From the NCBI RefSeq assembly GCF_004363655.1, contig NZ_SNZH01000016.1:124001-188000 (forward strand): 64,000 nucleotides of DNA. The letters are read 5' to 3'. Origin of the DNA: Tahibacter aquaticus (GTDB lineage: Bacteria > Pseudomonadota > Gammaproteobacteria > Xanthomonadales > Rhodanobacteraceae). The notes beneath the pieces were generated by a model. The model ran no database searches. It was not told where the DNA came from and was given only the letters and a program-made list of their open reading frames with translations. How positions within the stretch are numbered: the first letter of the stretch is position 1; each line of letters begins with the position of its first letter. Positions 44,443 to 54,160 of this stretch are shown one piece after another. Made by a program: the position numbers and the translations under genes.

Positions 44443-44566
44443 CACCGATCTTACGAGCTAGATCGGTGTCGGCCGGCAAAAGAAAGCGCAGGATGCGCGC
44501 GTTGCCGATGTTGGGAAGCGAGACAACGGCGGACTATGGAATGGGCCTTAGTGCCCATTTTTTTTT
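44443..44566 (+). promoter_or_regulatory. rimP leader RNA with terminal intrinsic terminator
   Basis: Three hairpins precede rimP. First, CACCGATCT (44443-44451) pairs perfectly with AGATCGGTG (44460-44468). Second, GCGCA/TGCGC sits at 44486-44498. Third, ATGGGC (44541-44546) and GCCCAT (44553-44558) form a stem that runs into nine T residues (44558-44566). The last is a strong terminator only 17 nt before the rimP GTG, so it must be passed for operon expression. Leader terminators ahead of rimP have been described in gammaproteobacteria; a match to that family was not tested. No convincing promoter was found between this leader and the tRNA terminator. Confidence 0.7.
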
Positions 44567-44583
44567 GTGCAGAAAGAAGCAGC

Positions 44584-45159
44584 GTGAAAGACGACGAACT
44601 CATCCAGTTGATCAATCCTGTAGTTGCCGACCTGGGCCTCGAATGCCTTGGCATCGAGTACGCCCCCAGCCGCGGCAATAGTCTGCTGCGCATCTATATC
44701 GACCATCCCGAACGTCCCATCGCGATCGAAGATTGCGAAGCCGTCAGTCGCGAACTGTCCGCTCAGCTGGACGTGAATGATCCGATCAGCGGCCGCTACA
44801 CCCTCGAAGTTTCCTCTCCCGGCATCGACCGTCCGCTGTTCACGCCCGCGCAGTTCACCCGCTTCCTGGGCGAAAAGGTCAAGGTGTCGCTGAACCTGCC
44901 GGTAAACAACCGCCGCCGCCTGCAAGGCCCGATCCGCGCCGTTGACGGCGAGCGCATCACCATCGAGCAGGACGGTGTCGACGTTGTCGTCGATCACGAC
45001 AATATCGAGAAGGCGCGTATCGTTCCCGATTACGTTGCCCTGGGTCTGGCGCCGGAAAAACCGAAAAATCTCAGAAACCCCAGCAAGCCGGGCCCTGCGC
45101 CCGATGCTGCCGACCCTGCTGCTGCGCCTGCAGTTGCCAAGAAAAAGCCAACGAAGTGA
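44584..45159 (+). CDS. rimP: Ribosome maturation factor RimP
   Basis: 191 residues from GTG at 44584 ([20 protein letters not shown]). It assists 30S subunit maturation. The conserved core [40 protein letters not shown] and the Sm-like C-terminal domain are complete by about residue 158. A Pro/Ala/Lys tail of about 30 residues follows (absent from the 150-residue Escherichia coli protein). Upstream in-frame sequence crosses the leader terminator and is rejected. First gene of the rimP-nusA-infB-rbfA operon. Confidence 0.95.
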   Translation: MKDDELIQLINPVVADLGLECLGIEYAPSRGNSLLRIYIDHPERPIAIEDCEAVSRELSAQLDVNDPISGRYTLEVSSPGIDRPLFTPAQFTRFLGEKVKVSLNLPVNNRRRLQGPIRAVDGERITIEQDGVDVVVDHDNIEKARIVPDYVALGLAPEKPKNLRNPSKPGPAPDAADPAAAPAVAKKKPTK

Positions 45160-45199
45160 ATAGTGCCGGCGTCGGCGACGCGGGCTGGAGTGACAAGCG

Positions 45200-46690
45200 A
45201 TGAGCAAAGAACTTTTGCTGGTAGTGGACGCAGTCGCCAACGAAAAGGGCGTGGACAAGGCTGTCATCTTCGACGCCATGGAAGCGGCGCTGGCGTCGGC
45301 GGCGAAGAAACGCTACGTCGACCAGGACGTGTCGATTCGTGTATCGATCAACCGCACCAACGGCGACTACGAGACGTTCCGCCGCTGGGAAGTGGTCGCC
45401 GACGACATCGTGATGGAATCGCCCGAGCGCATGATCCGTCTGATGGACGCCGAGGACGAGAAGCCCGGCTCGGTGATCGGCGATTTCGTCGAGGAACCGA
45501 TTGAAAACCCCGAATTCGGCCGCATTGCAGCGCAGGCCGCCAAGCAGGTGATCGTGCAGCGTGTCCGCGAAGCCGAGCGCGCCCAGGTGGTGGACGCGTT
45601 CCGCGACCGCATCGGCGAACTGATCACCGGCGTGGTCAAGCGGGTGGAGCGCGGCGCGGTATACCTGGACCTCGGCGGCAATGCCGAAGCGTTCATCGCC
45701 CGCGACAAGACCATTCCGCGCGAAACCGTGCGCACCGGCGACCGCGTGCGCGGCTATCTGTACGATGTGCGCGCCGAAGCGCGCGGTCCGCAGCTGTTCG
45801 TATCGCGTACGGCGCCGGAATTCATGATGGAGCTGTTCAAGCTCGAAGTGCCGGAAGTCGGCCAGGGCCTGGTGCAGATCAAGGCCTGTGCCCGCGATGC
45901 GGGCGACCGCGCCAAGATCGCCGTGCTGGCCACCGATACGCGCACCGATCCGATCGGCGCCTGCATCGGCATGCGCGGTTCGCGCGTGCAGGCCGTGTCG
46001 AACGAGCTCAATGGCGAGCGCATCGACATCGTGCTGTGGAACGACAACCCGGCCCAGTTCGTCATCAACGCGATGGCGCCGGCGGAAGTGCAGTCCATCA
46101 TCGTCGATGAAGACAGGCACTCCATGGACATCGCCGTAGCCGAGGACAAGCTGTCCCAGGCCATCGGCCGCGGCGGTCAGAACGTGCGTCTTGCCAGCAA
46201 GCTTTCCGGCTGGCAGCTCAACGTGATGACCGAAGCGCAAGTACGCAACAAGAGCGAATCCGAACAGGAGTCCGCGCGCCAGTTGTTCATGTCGCGCCTG
46301 GAAGTGGATGCGGAAATCGCCGCTATCCTGGTCCAGGAAGGATTTTCCACGGTGGAAGAAATCGCCTATGTACCCACTGGCGAGCTGCTGGCGGTGGAGG
46401 GCTTCGACGAGGATATCGTCGAGGAACTGCGCGCCCGTGCCCGCGACGCGCTGCTTACCGAGGCGCTGGCAGTGGAAGAAGACATTGACGAGCACAAACC
46501 GGCCGACGACCTCGTCGCGGTCGAGGGCATGGACGAAGCGCTGGCCTATACCCTGGCCCAGCACGGTGTCGTGACCCGCGAAAACCTCGCGGATCTCGCT
46601 ACCGATGAACTTATCGAGTTCGCAATCGAAGGGATGGACGAAGATCGTGCCGCTGCGTTGATCGTGGCTGCGCGCGCTGCCGAGACGTAA
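45200..46690 (+). CDS. nusA: Transcription termination/antitermination factor NusA
   Basis: 496 residues, the standard gammaproteobacterial form. N-terminal RNA polymerase-binding domain (1-130), S1 domain (about 135-200, [22 protein letters not shown]), two KH domains ([20 protein letters not shown] and [16 protein letters not shown]), and two acidic C-terminal helix-hairpin-helix repeats (about 360-495) that bind the alpha subunit or N protein. It modulates pausing, termination and antitermination. It may regulate its own operon through the leader terminator at 44541; that is inference from Escherichia coli. Confidence 0.97.
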   Translation: MSKELLLVVDAVANEKGVDKAVIFDAMEAALASAAKKRYVDQDVSIRVSINRTNGDYETFRRWEVVADDIVMESPERMIRLMDAEDEKPGSVIGDFVEEPIENPEFGRIAAQAAKQVIVQRVREAERAQVVDAFRDRIGELITGVVKRVERGAVYLDLGGNAEAFIARDKTIPRETVRTGDRVRGYLYDVRAEARGPQLFVSRTAPEFMMELFKLEVPEVGQGLVQIKACARDAGDRAKIAVLATDTRTDPIGACIGMRGSRVQAVSNELNGERIDIVLWNDNPAQFVINAMAPAEVQSIIVDEDRHSMDIAVAEDKLSQAIGRGGQNVRLASKLSGWQLNVMTEAQVRNKSESEQESARQLFMSRLEVDAEIAAILVQEGFSTVEEIAYVPTGELLAVEGFDEDIVEELRARARDALLTEALAVEEDIDEHKPADDLVAVEGMDEALAYTLAQHGVVTRENLADLATDELIEFAIEGMDEDRAAALIVAARAAET

Positions 46691-46748
46691 TCCGCCGCAG
46701 GCTATGCGACGGCAGCAGGGGCAGCAGGCGGATCACGGAGTAACCAAC

Positions 46749-49649
46749 ATGTCGGACGTCACTATCAAACAATTGGCCCAGGTTCTGGGCACGCCGGTCG
46801 AAAAGCTGCTTTCGCAGCTTGCCGAAGCCGGTATGAAATTCAGCAACGCCGACCAGGTGATCAGCAGCACCGAGAAGGTGAAACTGCTTGGCTTCCTGCG
46901 CCGCACGCACGGCAAGACCGAACCGGTCAGCGAAGATTCGGCACCGCGCCAGATCACGCTCAAGCGCAAGACCGTCAGCGAAATCACCGTCAACCAGGGC
47001 GCCGCCCGCGGCAAGACGGTGAACGTGGAAGTGCGCCAGAAGCGGACCTACGTCAAGCGCAGCTCGGTAGAGGAAGAACAGAAGGTCGATGTCGAACGCG
47101 AAGACGCACGGCGCAAGCTCGGCGAATCCACGCTGCGCCGCGAGGGCGAGGAACTGGAACGCGTCGCGCAGGAAAAACGCCGCGCCGAGGAAGATGCCAA
47201 GGCCGCCGCCATTGCTGCGCTGACTGCGGTGACCGAGGAAGCAAGCCGGCGCGAAGAAGAAGCCCAGGCTCCTGTCGCTGCCGAGCAGGCACCGGCATCC
47301 GCCACGCCGCCGGCCGCGACGCCGGCCACACAGCCGCCGCCGCAACAAGCCGTACCGCAGGCACAGCCGCAAGCGCCGGCACAGCCGTCCTCGCCGCCGT
47401 CGCATGCACCGCAGCGGCCCTCGTCGCCGCCGTATTCGTCGGGTCGCCCAGGTGGCCGGCCAGATTCTCCGCGTCCGGGTTCGAGCTCGGGTCCGGGCGG
47501 TTCTGCCCGACCGGGTGGTCCGGGCGGCGGCGCACCGCGTCCGGGTGCCGGTGGCGCTCCGGGCAGCGCCGGCGCACGTCCGCCGGCGGCCGGCGATGCC
47601 ACGCGTCCGGCACCGCCGCGCCGCGATGCAACCGCACATCACGTGCCGCATCGTCCGCCGGCACCGCCGGCCAAGCGCAACGACGAACCGGGCAATCGCA
47701 ACCGCGTCAAGCACGGTTCGCACCGCATGACCGAAGGTCCGTCGCCGGACGCCGCCCACCGCTTCTCCGGCGGCGAGCTGCATCTGACAGCGGAAGAGCG
47801 TGCACGCCGTTCCAACCGCAAGAAGCCGCGCGGCAAGCCCGATCTCAGCCGTATCACCGGACAGCACGGCTTTGCCAAGCCGACTGCGCCGGTAGTGCGT
47901 GAAATCGCCCTGGGCGAAGCCGTGATCGTGGCCGACCTTGCCGCGAAGATGGCAGTGAAGGGGTCCGACGTGGTCAAGGCGCTGTTCAAGATGGGCGTCA
48001 TGGCGACGATCAACCAGGTCATCGACCACGACACCGCCGTGCTGGTGGTGGAAGAACTCGGCCACAAGGCAGTGAAGGCCAGCGACAACGATGCGGAATC
48101 GGCGCTGATCGCGCATTCCGAATCCGAGCAGGGCGACAAGGAAACGCGCGCCCCGGTCGTCACCATCATGGGCCATGTCGACCACGGCAAGACCTCGCTG
48201 CTGGATTACATCCGCCGCACCAAGGTCGCTTCCGGCGAGGCTGGTGGCATCACCCAGCATATCGGCGCATACCACGTGACGACCGATCGCGGCGTGATCA
48301 CTTTCCTCGACACGCCAGGCCATGCGGCCTTCACTTCGATGCGTGCCCGCGGCGCCAAGCTGACCGACATCGTCGTGCTGGTGGTTGCAGCCGACGACGG
48401 CGTGATGCCGCAGACCGTGGAAGCGGTCAAGCATGCCCGCGCTGCCGGCGTGCCGATGATCGTTGCGGTCAACAAGATGGACAAATCCGAGGCCAACCCG
48501 GACAACGTCAAGCAGGGCCTGGTACAGCACGAAGTCGTGCCGGAAGAGTGGGGTGGCGATACCCAGTTCGTACCGCTGTCGGCCAAGACCGGCATGGGCG
48601 TGGACGCGCTGCTCGACGCCATCACGGTACAGGCCGAAGTGCTGGAACTGCGCTCCGTGCGCGACGGCCGCGCCTCTGGCGTGGTGATCGAATCCAGTCT
48701 CGACAAGGGCCGTGGCCCGGTGGCTACGGTGCTGGTCCAGGCCGGTACGCTCAAGCGCGGCGACTTCCTCGTCTGCGGCGTCGAATACGGCCGTGTGCGT
48801 GCGATGTTCGACGAAACCGGCGGCCAGGTGAACGAAGCCGGTCCGTCGATTCCGGTGCAGGTACTGGGTCTCTCGGGCGTACCCGATGCCGGCGACGATT
48901 TCGTCTCCGTCGCCGACGAGCGTCTGGCCAAGGACGTGGCGCAGCAGCGTAATCAGAAGCGACGCGAGTCACGCCTGATCCGCCAGAGCACCAAGCTCGA
49001 AGACATCATGGCGACGATGACCCAGGGCGGCGAACAGCAGACCCTGAACCTGGTCGTGAAAGCCGACGTGCAGGGTTCTTCCGAAGCACTGCGCGATGCG
49101 CTGACCAAGCTGACCAACGATCTGGTCAAGGTCAACGTGATCGTCTCCGGCGTCGGCGGCATCACCGAATCCGATGCAACCCTGGCGGCGGCTTCCAAGG
49201 CCACCATCATCGGTTTCAACGTGCGTGCCGATGCCTCGGCGCGCAAGGTGATCGATGCGAACGGCCTGGACCTGCGCTACTTCTCCATCATCTACGACGT
49301 GATCGACCAGGTGAAGCAGGTGGCTTCCGGCCTGCTCGGCATGGAAGTGCGCGAAGAAATCATCGGCGTGGCCCAGGTGCGCGACGTGTTCCGCAGCTCC
49401 AAGTTCGGCGCGGTCGCGGGCTGCATGGTCATCGAGGGTTTCGTCAAGCGCAACAAGCCGATCCGCGTGCTGCGCGACAACACCGTGGTATTCCAGGGCG
49501 AACTGGAATCGCTGCGCCGTTTCAAGGACATCGTCGACGAAGTGCGCAACGGCATGGAATGCGGTATCGCCGTGAAGCAGTACAACGACGTCAAGGCTGG
49601 CGACCAGATCGAGTGCTTCGAGCGTATCGAAGTGCAGAGAACGTTCTGA
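46749..49649 (+). CDS. infB: Translation initiation factor IF-2
   Basis: 966 residues. The GTPase that places initiator tRNA on the 30S subunit. IF2_N domain ([20 protein letters not shown]), an associated basic/charged region to about 175, a long low-complexity Pro/Ala/Gly/Arg linker at about 177-330, a second IF2_N-like region, then the G domain with GHVDHGKT from Gly475, DTPGHAAF and NKMDK, domains II and III, and the tRNA-binding C-terminal domain. ATG at 46749 gives the standard start. A short isoform from an internal start, known in Escherichia coli, is possible but not determined here. It lies 2.4 kb from the tRNA-fMet gene it serves. Confidence 0.97.
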   Translation: MSDVTIKQLAQVLGTPVEKLLSQLAEAGMKFSNADQVISSTEKVKLLGFLRRTHGKTEPVSEDSAPRQITLKRKTVSEITVNQGAARGKTVNVEVRQKRTYVKRSSVEEEQKVDVEREDARRKLGESTLRREGEELERVAQEKRRAEEDAKAAAIAALTAVTEEASRREEEAQAPVAAEQAPASATPPAATPATQPPPQQAVPQAQPQAPAQPSSPPSHAPQRPSSPPYSSGRPGGRPDSPRPGSSSGPGGSARPGGPGGGAPRPGAGGAPGSAGARPPAAGDATRPAPPRRDATAHHVPHRPPAPPAKRNDEPGNRNRVKHGSHRMTEGPSPDAAHRFSGGELHLTAEERARRSNRKKPRGKPDLSRITGQHGFAKPTAPVVREIALGEAVIVADLAAKMAVKGSDVVKALFKMGVMATINQVIDHDTAVLVVEELGHKAVKASDNDAESALIAHSESEQGDKETRAPVVTIMGHVDHGKTSLLDYIRRTKVASGEAGGITQHIGAYHVTTDRGVITFLDTPGHAAFTSMRARGAKLTDIVVLVVAADDGVMPQTVEAVKHARAAGVPMIVAVNKMDKSEANPDNVKQGLVQHEVVPEEWGGDTQFVPLSAKTGMGVDALLDAITVQAEVLELRSVRDGRASGVVIESSLDKGRGPVATVLVQAGTLKRGDFLVCGVEYGRVRAMFDETGGQVNEAGPSIPVQVLGLSGVPDAGDDFVSVADERLAKDVAQQRNQKRRESRLIRQSTKLEDIMATMTQGGEQQTLNLVVKADVQGSSEALRDALTKLTNDLVKVNVIVSGVGGITESDATLAAASKATIIGFNVRADASARKVIDANGLDLRYFSIIYDVIDQVKQVASGLLGMEVREEIIGVAQVRDVFRSSKFGAVAGCMVIEGFVKRNKPIRVLRDNTVVFQGELESLRRFKDIVDEVRNGMECGIAVKQYNDVKAGDQIECFERIEVQRTF

Positions 49650-49664
49650 TCGCTGCGTAATCGC

Positions 49665-49797
49665 GTTGCCGGGGATTCTCGTCCCCGGTTGCCTGTCGGC
49701 AACAGCCTCGCCGAACCCTTGCAATGCAAGGGTTCGTCAGTTCCCTCGATGCAGCGGGCTGCATTGCAAGCAACACAGTCCGGCTTTTTTAGTTGCC
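49665..49797 (+). promoter_or_regulatory. Structured infB-rbfA spacer with exclusive pairings
   Basis: Three hairpins lie in this spacer: CCGGGGA/TCCCCGG (49669-49688); a 23-nt near-perfect palindrome GAACCCTTGCA-A-TGCAAGGGTTC (49713-49735); and ATGCAG/CTGCAT (49749-49764). CTTGCAATGCA (49718-49728) is also fully complementary to TGCATTGCAAG (49760-49770), which would break the second and third hairpins. GGCAAC (49698-49703) can pair with GTTGCC at 49665-49670 or at 49792-49797. A T6 tract follows at 49785-49790. Function unproven. Confidence 0.5.
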
Positions 49798-49892
49798 TGG
49801 TTCGCGACCGCTGTTTCGGTCCGGGGGCTTTATCACCGCAACACCAAAGTGCAACGGCAAGGGCTTGCTCGCAGCACGGGAGTAGATCCGCC

Positions 49893-50255
49893 ATGCCTCA
49901 GACCTTCAATCGCGCCGACCGCATTTCCGCCGAGCTGCGCCGCCTGGTTGGTACGATGGTGCACGAAGTCGTACGCGACAACGCACTGCCTTCGGTCAGC
50001 GTGTCCGATGTGGAAGCCTCGCGCGAGCTCGACAGCGCGACGGTCTACGTCACGGCCCTGCTGTCCGAGCAGGGGCCGCCGGCGGTCAAGCTGCTCAATG
50101 GCATGGCCAAGGATTTCCGCCGCGAGCTGTCGCGCATGATGCGGCTGCGCCGCGTGCCGGAACTGCGTTTCAAATACGATGATTCGGTCGACAAGGGCGA
50201 ACGCATCGAGCAGTTGCTGCGCGCCGACAAGGAACGCGGTCCCGCGTCGGAGTGA
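49893..50255 (+). CDS. rbfA: Ribosome-binding factor A
   Basis: 120 residues, single KH-like domain. It helps 16S rRNA 5'-end processing and 30S maturation, especially in the cold. Start MPQTFNRADRISAELRRLV chosen at ATG 49893 by family N-terminus. The segment LRRVPELRFKYDDSVDKGERIEQLL is characteristic. The 243-bp gap to infB is larger than usual and highly structured. In relatives truB would follow directly; here the sigma/kinase island intervenes on the opposite strand. Confidence 0.95.
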   Translation: MPQTFNRADRISAELRRLVGTMVHEVVRDNALPSVSVSDVEASRELDSATVYVTALLSEQGPPAVKLLNGMAKDFRRELSRMMRLRRVPELRFKYDDSVDKGERIEQLLRADKERGPASE

Positions 50256-50260
50256 TGCCC

Positions 50261-50281
50261 GCCCTCCCGCAACGGGAGGGC
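50261..50281. terminator. Perfect GC hairpin after rbfA
   Basis: GCCCTCCCG and CGGGAGGGC form a 9-bp perfect stem with a CAA loop, between the convergent rbfA and the small secreted-protein gene. There is no T-run on either side, so if it terminates, it does so without the canonical tail. Confidence 0.55.
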
Positions 50282-50295
50282 AGGCGCTCATACGG

Positions 50296-50727
50296 TCATT
50301 GTCCGCAGCAGTACACGACGGTGCCCGGCATAGGCAGGTAGGCTTCCCAGGCGTCGCCGTTCTCGTTGCGCAGCCCGGGCAGGGTCGGCAGCGCGCCGTC
50401 GTAGGTGTCCGACTCGTAGTCGTCGATGATGAAATCGGAGGCTGAGTCCACCGGCGTGGAGATGACGCTGAAGTAGCGCGTGAGCTGCGTCGAGTACGAG
50501 CCATTCTGGTTGTTCTTCAGGATCAGGACGGAGTCGCCGACGTTGGCGCTCATGCTCGAGGCGACATCGATCGCAATCGTGGTCGAGGTTGCGGCGTTGC
50601 GCGGATTGCAGGTCATGCCCGGATGGTCGTTGCAGGCGAAGCGGAGTTCCTTCGCGGACGCGGCGGCGCCGCAGGCGAGCAGGGCCAGGCCGGCGAGGCT
50701 GGTGAGGGAACGGGCGAGAAGGTTCAT
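50296..50727 (-). CDS. Small secreted protein of unknown function
   Basis: 143 residues. ATG at 50727 has a good AAGGAAA site; the longer upstream frame is not protein-like. A signal peptide of about 24 residues (hydrophobic SLAGLALLACGAAASA, then KELRF) predicts export. LLACG is only lipobox-like and has a good Ala-x-Ala cleavage site downstream, so it is probably not a lipoprotein. The mature part has Cys pairs (FACNDHPGMTCN and a C-terminal VVYCCGQ) and a Ser/Thr/Asp-rich middle. No family is recognised. It is the last minus-strand gene of the sigma/kinase island, 142 bp after kinase 1, and could be a regulated target; that is a guess from position. Confidence 0.6.
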   Translation of the reverse strand: MNLLARSLTSLAGLALLACGAAASAKELRFACNDHPGMTCNPRNAATSTTIAIDVASSMSANVGDSVLILKNNQNGSYSTQLTRYFSVISTPVDSASDFIIDDYESDTYDGALPTLPGLRNENGDAWEAYLPMPGTVVYCCGQ

Positions 50728-50869
50728 CGGAAATTTCCTTGCGAATGGACGAAGGGGGCGCACACGCCACGCGTGCGCGCTGCCGGAAGCGGGCGCCGTT
50801 GTGATCGGTGCTGCGCTCCCATCCTGTCTATCGGCAACTACGCCAAAACTGGTCCATGCGGCTGCTGCT

Positions 50870-53497
50870 TCACAGGCCGATGGTTCTGGCGATGGTCTCG
50901 GCGCGCATGCGCACGTCATGCGGCCAGCGCGTCCATACGCGTAGCGTTGTCAGGATCTCCGGCGTCAGCCGGGCACGAGCGCCATCGAAGTCGTACAGGC
51001 GGAAACGCGCGTAGGCGATGTCGCCGTTGAGGTAGGCAACCTGTTGGCAGTCGCCGCAGGCCTCGATCATGTACGGCAACGCGCTTTCCGCAAACAGCGC
51101 CGCCTCGAAATAGTCACCGCTGGCAATCAGGGTTTCGGCCAGCGCCCGGCTGGTAAAGGCATGGTTTTCGCGCGATTCGGCCGGCGTGACCGCAAACGCC
51201 AGGCCAGCGAAACGCTTGGCCGCGGCATAGTCGTGGTAGTTGTTGCGATAGATCAGTGCCAGCGCATCGTAGTACGTCGCGGTACTGCGCTTCTCGTTAT
51301 TGAGCGTGAGCGAAATGCGCAATGCCTCGCGGACCAGCTGCTCGCCTTCGGGCGCACGGCCTATCTCGCTGTAGATGGTGCCGAGCTGTTCGAGCATATA
51401 TGCCAGCTCGGAATAGCTGTCGCCGTAGTTCTTGCGAAAGCCGGCAATGGCACGTTCGAGCACATCGATCGCGTCGTCGTTGCGGCGCAGCCGATAGTAG
51501 GCCTGTCCCAGGCTGCGCAGCGTGCCGATCACGGCAGCGTCGTCGTCGGGCAGGCGTTTGCGCTGCGTCGCGAGCAGGGTTTCCAGCAATACCAGCGCGT
51601 CGTCGGGAGCGCCGTTCGTGGACAGCTGCCGGGTCAGCATGTGCAGCACCGGCTCCAGGCGTGCCGGTGGTATGTCCGCACGCTGCCGTAACGCGTCATA
51701 GCTGCGGCGCAGATAGGCGATCGCCTGGGCCGGGTGCCCGGCGAAACGCAGGGTGTGGCCTTTGATCAGCGCAAGCCGTACCTCGGCATCGGTATCGCGG
51801 AACGCAGGATCGGCCGCGATCAGCGCTGCAGCAGCGTCGAGCGAGCCCGTCGCATCGCGATAGCGACTTTCCAAGGCCGCCAGCTCGGCATCCACGGCGT
51901 GCTGGCGTACGCGGCTTTCGGTCGATGCGTCTGGCGTTCTCGCCATGGCATCGCGCGCCAGGCGTGCCTGCTCGTTGGCTGCGTCCATCATATCGAGGCG
52001 GATGTACAGCTGCGCCAACGTCTGCGCCACGGCCGCCGTCAGCGCCGTGTCGCTGGGCGGCACGCTGCCTAGTGAGCGGGCGGCGCTTTGCAGCAGCTCG
52101 CTTGCGCGCACGTCGCGGCTGCGTGTCTTGAACACCGCTGCGTTCTCGAACGCGTTGACCAGAAATTCGACTACGCCGCGCGCGTGGTCGCGTTCGTGCT
52201 CGGCCACGGCGCGTGCGGCGATGGCCCGGCGCGATTGCTGGACCGTCATGCCAATGGCAGCGATGGCGACGATAGTGGCCAGCAGCGCGATACCGACCGC
52301 GGCCTGATTGCGCCGCACGAAGCAGCGCAGGCGATAGCCGCGTTCGCGCGCACGCTGCGCAATTGGCCGCGCGCCGAGCACATTGCGCACGTCCTCGGCG
52401 AGCGCGTCGACCGACCCGTAGCGGTCGTCCGGCGGCTTGCGCAGGGTCTTGGCGGCGATGAGATCGAGATCGCCGCGCAGCGCTGCGGCGAGCGAGGTGG
52501 CGTCGGCATGGCCGCGCCGTGTCCAGCTGCCGTCGCTGCGCGCGACCGAGCGGCTGGGCGGCGGCGGATCTTCTTTCAGGATGCGTTCGACCACGGTTTC
52601 GCGCGCCTGGTCGGTGAAGTCGAACGGTTTGCATCCACAAAGCAACTCGTACAGAAGGCAGCCGAGACCGTAGATATCGGTGGCGACGCCGGTGGTGCGG
52701 CCGGCCACTTGCTCGGGTGCGGCGCAATCGGGCGAGAAGAAGCCGCCGTCGAGTGTTGCATCGGTAGCGGCGACACCGTCGGTCGCCTTGGCGATGCCGA
52801 AGTCGAGCAAGCGCACGCGGCCGTCGCGGTCGACCAGGATATTGCCGGGCTTCAGGTCGCGATGCAGCACGAAGCGCCGGTGCGCGTAGGCGACCGCATC
52901 GCAGACGCGCAGGAACAGCGCCAGCCGTGCCGGCAAGGTGAGCCTGTGCTGGTCGCAGTAGTGCGTGATGCGTTCGCCGTCGACGTATTCCATGGCGAAG
53001 TAGGGCCGGCCGTCGGCGAGTTCGCCGGCATCGATCAGTCGCGCGATGTCCGGATGGTCCAGCCCGGCCAGGATGGCGCGTTCGCGCCGCAACTGCTCGA
53101 CCAGGCGGCCGTCGCGCAAAGCCAGCGGCACCACTTTCAGTGCCACGTGCTGCGGGCGTCCGTCGACGTCGCGCGTAGCCAGGAACACGCTGCCCATGCC
53201 ACCGCTGCCGAGTAGCGACTCGATGCGGTAGCTGCCGATCTCGGCACCGGGCAGCAGGCGGTCGTCGCGAGACAGCTCGTGCACTGCCTGCGCCACCAGC
53301 GCGGCGCCGGGCACGGCGTCCTGCGTCGACAGGTACTCGTCGTGGATCGTGAGCAGGCGCCGCACGGCGACAACGACGGCGCTATCGCCAGAGGCCGCGT
53401 CGATGAAGCCTGCACGCGCTGGTCCGGGCTGTTCGAGCGCCTGGTCGAACAGGTGCTGCACCTGGCGCCAATGCGTGGTGTCGGTCGCAGGTTTCAT
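50870..53497 (-). CDS. Membrane Ser/Thr protein kinase with C-terminal TPR-type sensor (copy 1)
   Basis: 875 residues. A helical N-terminal region (1-85) precedes the kinase domain (about 91-375). Glycine loop is LGSGGMGSVFLA; Lys121 in VALKVV; catalytic HRDLKPGN with Asp214 and Asn219; DFG at 232-234; APE at 260-262, so it should be active. One membrane helix follows (about 401-420). The C-terminal 450 residues are helical repeats of TPR type (for example LRSLGQAYYRLRRNDDAIDVLERAI), predicted outside the cytoplasm. The start overlaps the sigma factor stop as ATGA (53494-53497). Sigma factors of this ECF group are typically encoded beside such kinases, and the kinase is thought to regulate its sigma partner by phosphorylation. 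Confidence 0.9.
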   Translation of the reverse strand: MKPATDTTHWRQVQHLFDQALEQPGPARAGFIDAASGDSAVVVAVRRLLTIHDEYLSTQDAVPGAALVAQAVHELSRDDRLLPGAEIGSYRIESLLGSGGMGSVFLATRDVDGRPQHVALKVVPLALRDGRLVEQLRRERAILAGLDHPDIARLIDAGELADGRPYFAMEYVDGERITHYCDQHRLTLPARLALFLRVCDAVAYAHRRFVLHRDLKPGNILVDRDGRVRLLDFGIAKATDGVAATDATLDGGFFSPDCAAPEQVAGRTTGVATDIYGLGCLLYELLCGCKPFDFTDQARETVVERILKEDPPPPSRSVARSDGSWTRRGHADATSLAAALRGDLDLIAAKTLRKPPDDRYGSVDALAEDVRNVLGARPIAQRARERGYRLRCFVRRNQAAVGIALLATIVAIAAIGMTVQQSRRAIAARAVAEHERDHARGVVEFLVNAFENAAVFKTRSRDVRASELLQSAARSLGSVPPSDTALTAAVAQTLAQLYIRLDMMDAANEQARLARDAMARTPDASTESRVRQHAVDAELAALESRYRDATGSLDAAAALIAADPAFRDTDAEVRLALIKGHTLRFAGHPAQAIAYLRRSYDALRQRADIPPARLEPVLHMLTRQLSTNGAPDDALVLLETLLATQRKRLPDDDAAVIGTLRSLGQAYYRLRRNDDAIDVLERAIAGFRKNYGDSYSELAYMLEQLGTIYSEIGRAPEGEQLVREALRISLTLNNEKRSTATYYDALALIYRNNYHDYAAAKRFAGLAFAVTPAESRENHAFTSRALAETLIASGDYFEAALFAESALPYMIEACGDCQQVAYLNGDIAYARFRLYDFDGARARLTPEILTTLRVWTRWPHDVRMRAETIARTIGL

Positions 53498-54087
53498 GCG
53501 GTGTCGGCCAGCTGTTCGTGCAGCCAGGCGCGCGCGAATTGCCAGCAGCGCTTGGCGGTGGAGGCGGAATAGCCCGCCGTGTCCGCTGCCTCGTGGATGG
53601 ACAGGCCGGCAAAGAAGCGCAATTCGACCAGCTTGGCGGCGCGGCTGTCGATGCGGGCAAGCTGTGTCAGCAGCCGGTCGACATCGAGCAGGCCTATGCC
53701 TTCGGGGGCCGTGGGCAGATCGTCGATGGCGGCCAGCGTGACCCGCTCCAGACCGCCGCCGCGCTTCTGCGCCTGCCGTTCGCGGCAGATATCGACCAGC
53801 ACGTTGCGGATGGTCAGCGCCGCGACGGCATAGAAATGGCGGCGGTGGTTGTAGTCCGCGTCGTGCGCAGCGAACAGGCGCAGATAGCTTTCATGCACCA
53901 GTTCGGTCGGACTCAGTGTGATGGCGGCGCCGCGCAGGCTGCGCCGCGCGAGGGCCTGCAGCAGCGGATAGACTGCTTCGACAAGCGCGGATTCGGCGGC
54001 GGAATCGCCGGCGCGCCAGCGCGTCAGCAGTTGCGTGATGGCGCCGGTCTCGTCCGGTGTGCAGGGCTGGGCTGGTTTGTGGTCCAT
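53494..54087 (-). CDS. ECF sigma factor of the kinase-linked type
   Basis: 197 residues, sigma-2 plus sigma-4 only. Region 2 is AITQLLTRWRAGDSAAESALVEAVYP to RRHFYAVAALTIRNVLVDICRER in outline, with TELVHESYLRLF. Region 4 is SRAAKLVELRFFAGLSIHEAADTAGYSASTAKRCW in blocks. The long helix containing LSPTELVHE is typical of the ECF group whose genes adjoin Ser/Thr kinase genes and which have no membrane anti-sigma factor. It is coupled to kinase 1 by an ATGA overlap. The 73-bp spacer upstream follows kinase 2, so all three genes may be one transcript. Confidence 0.9.
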   Translation of the reverse strand: MDHKPAQPCTPDETGAITQLLTRWRAGDSAAESALVEAVYPLLQALARRSLRGAAITLSPTELVHESYLRLFAAHDADYNHRRHFYAVAALTIRNVLVDICRERQAQKRGGGLERVTLAAIDDLPTAPEGIGLLDVDRLLTQLARIDSRAAKLVELRFFAGLSIHEAADTAGYSASTAKRCWQFARAWLHEQLADTA

Positions 54088-54160
54088 GAGTCAATAATCG
54101 AAGTGGCGCGGCCTGGGTGATCAGCCGCCAGCGCGGCAGGATGGTTGCGCGTCGGCTGCC

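Noticed and set aside
45170-45190. Sequence TCGGCGACGCGGGCTG shared with 63400-63415
   Set aside because: A single 16-base match in very GC-rich DNA, one copy in a gene spacer and one near an unrelated gene; no palindromic or flanking similarity.
50758-50778. GCGCAC/GTGCGC hairpin downstream of kinase 1
   Set aside because: Only six pairs, about 90 bases after the stop, no T-run on the minus strand; not strong enough to call a terminator.
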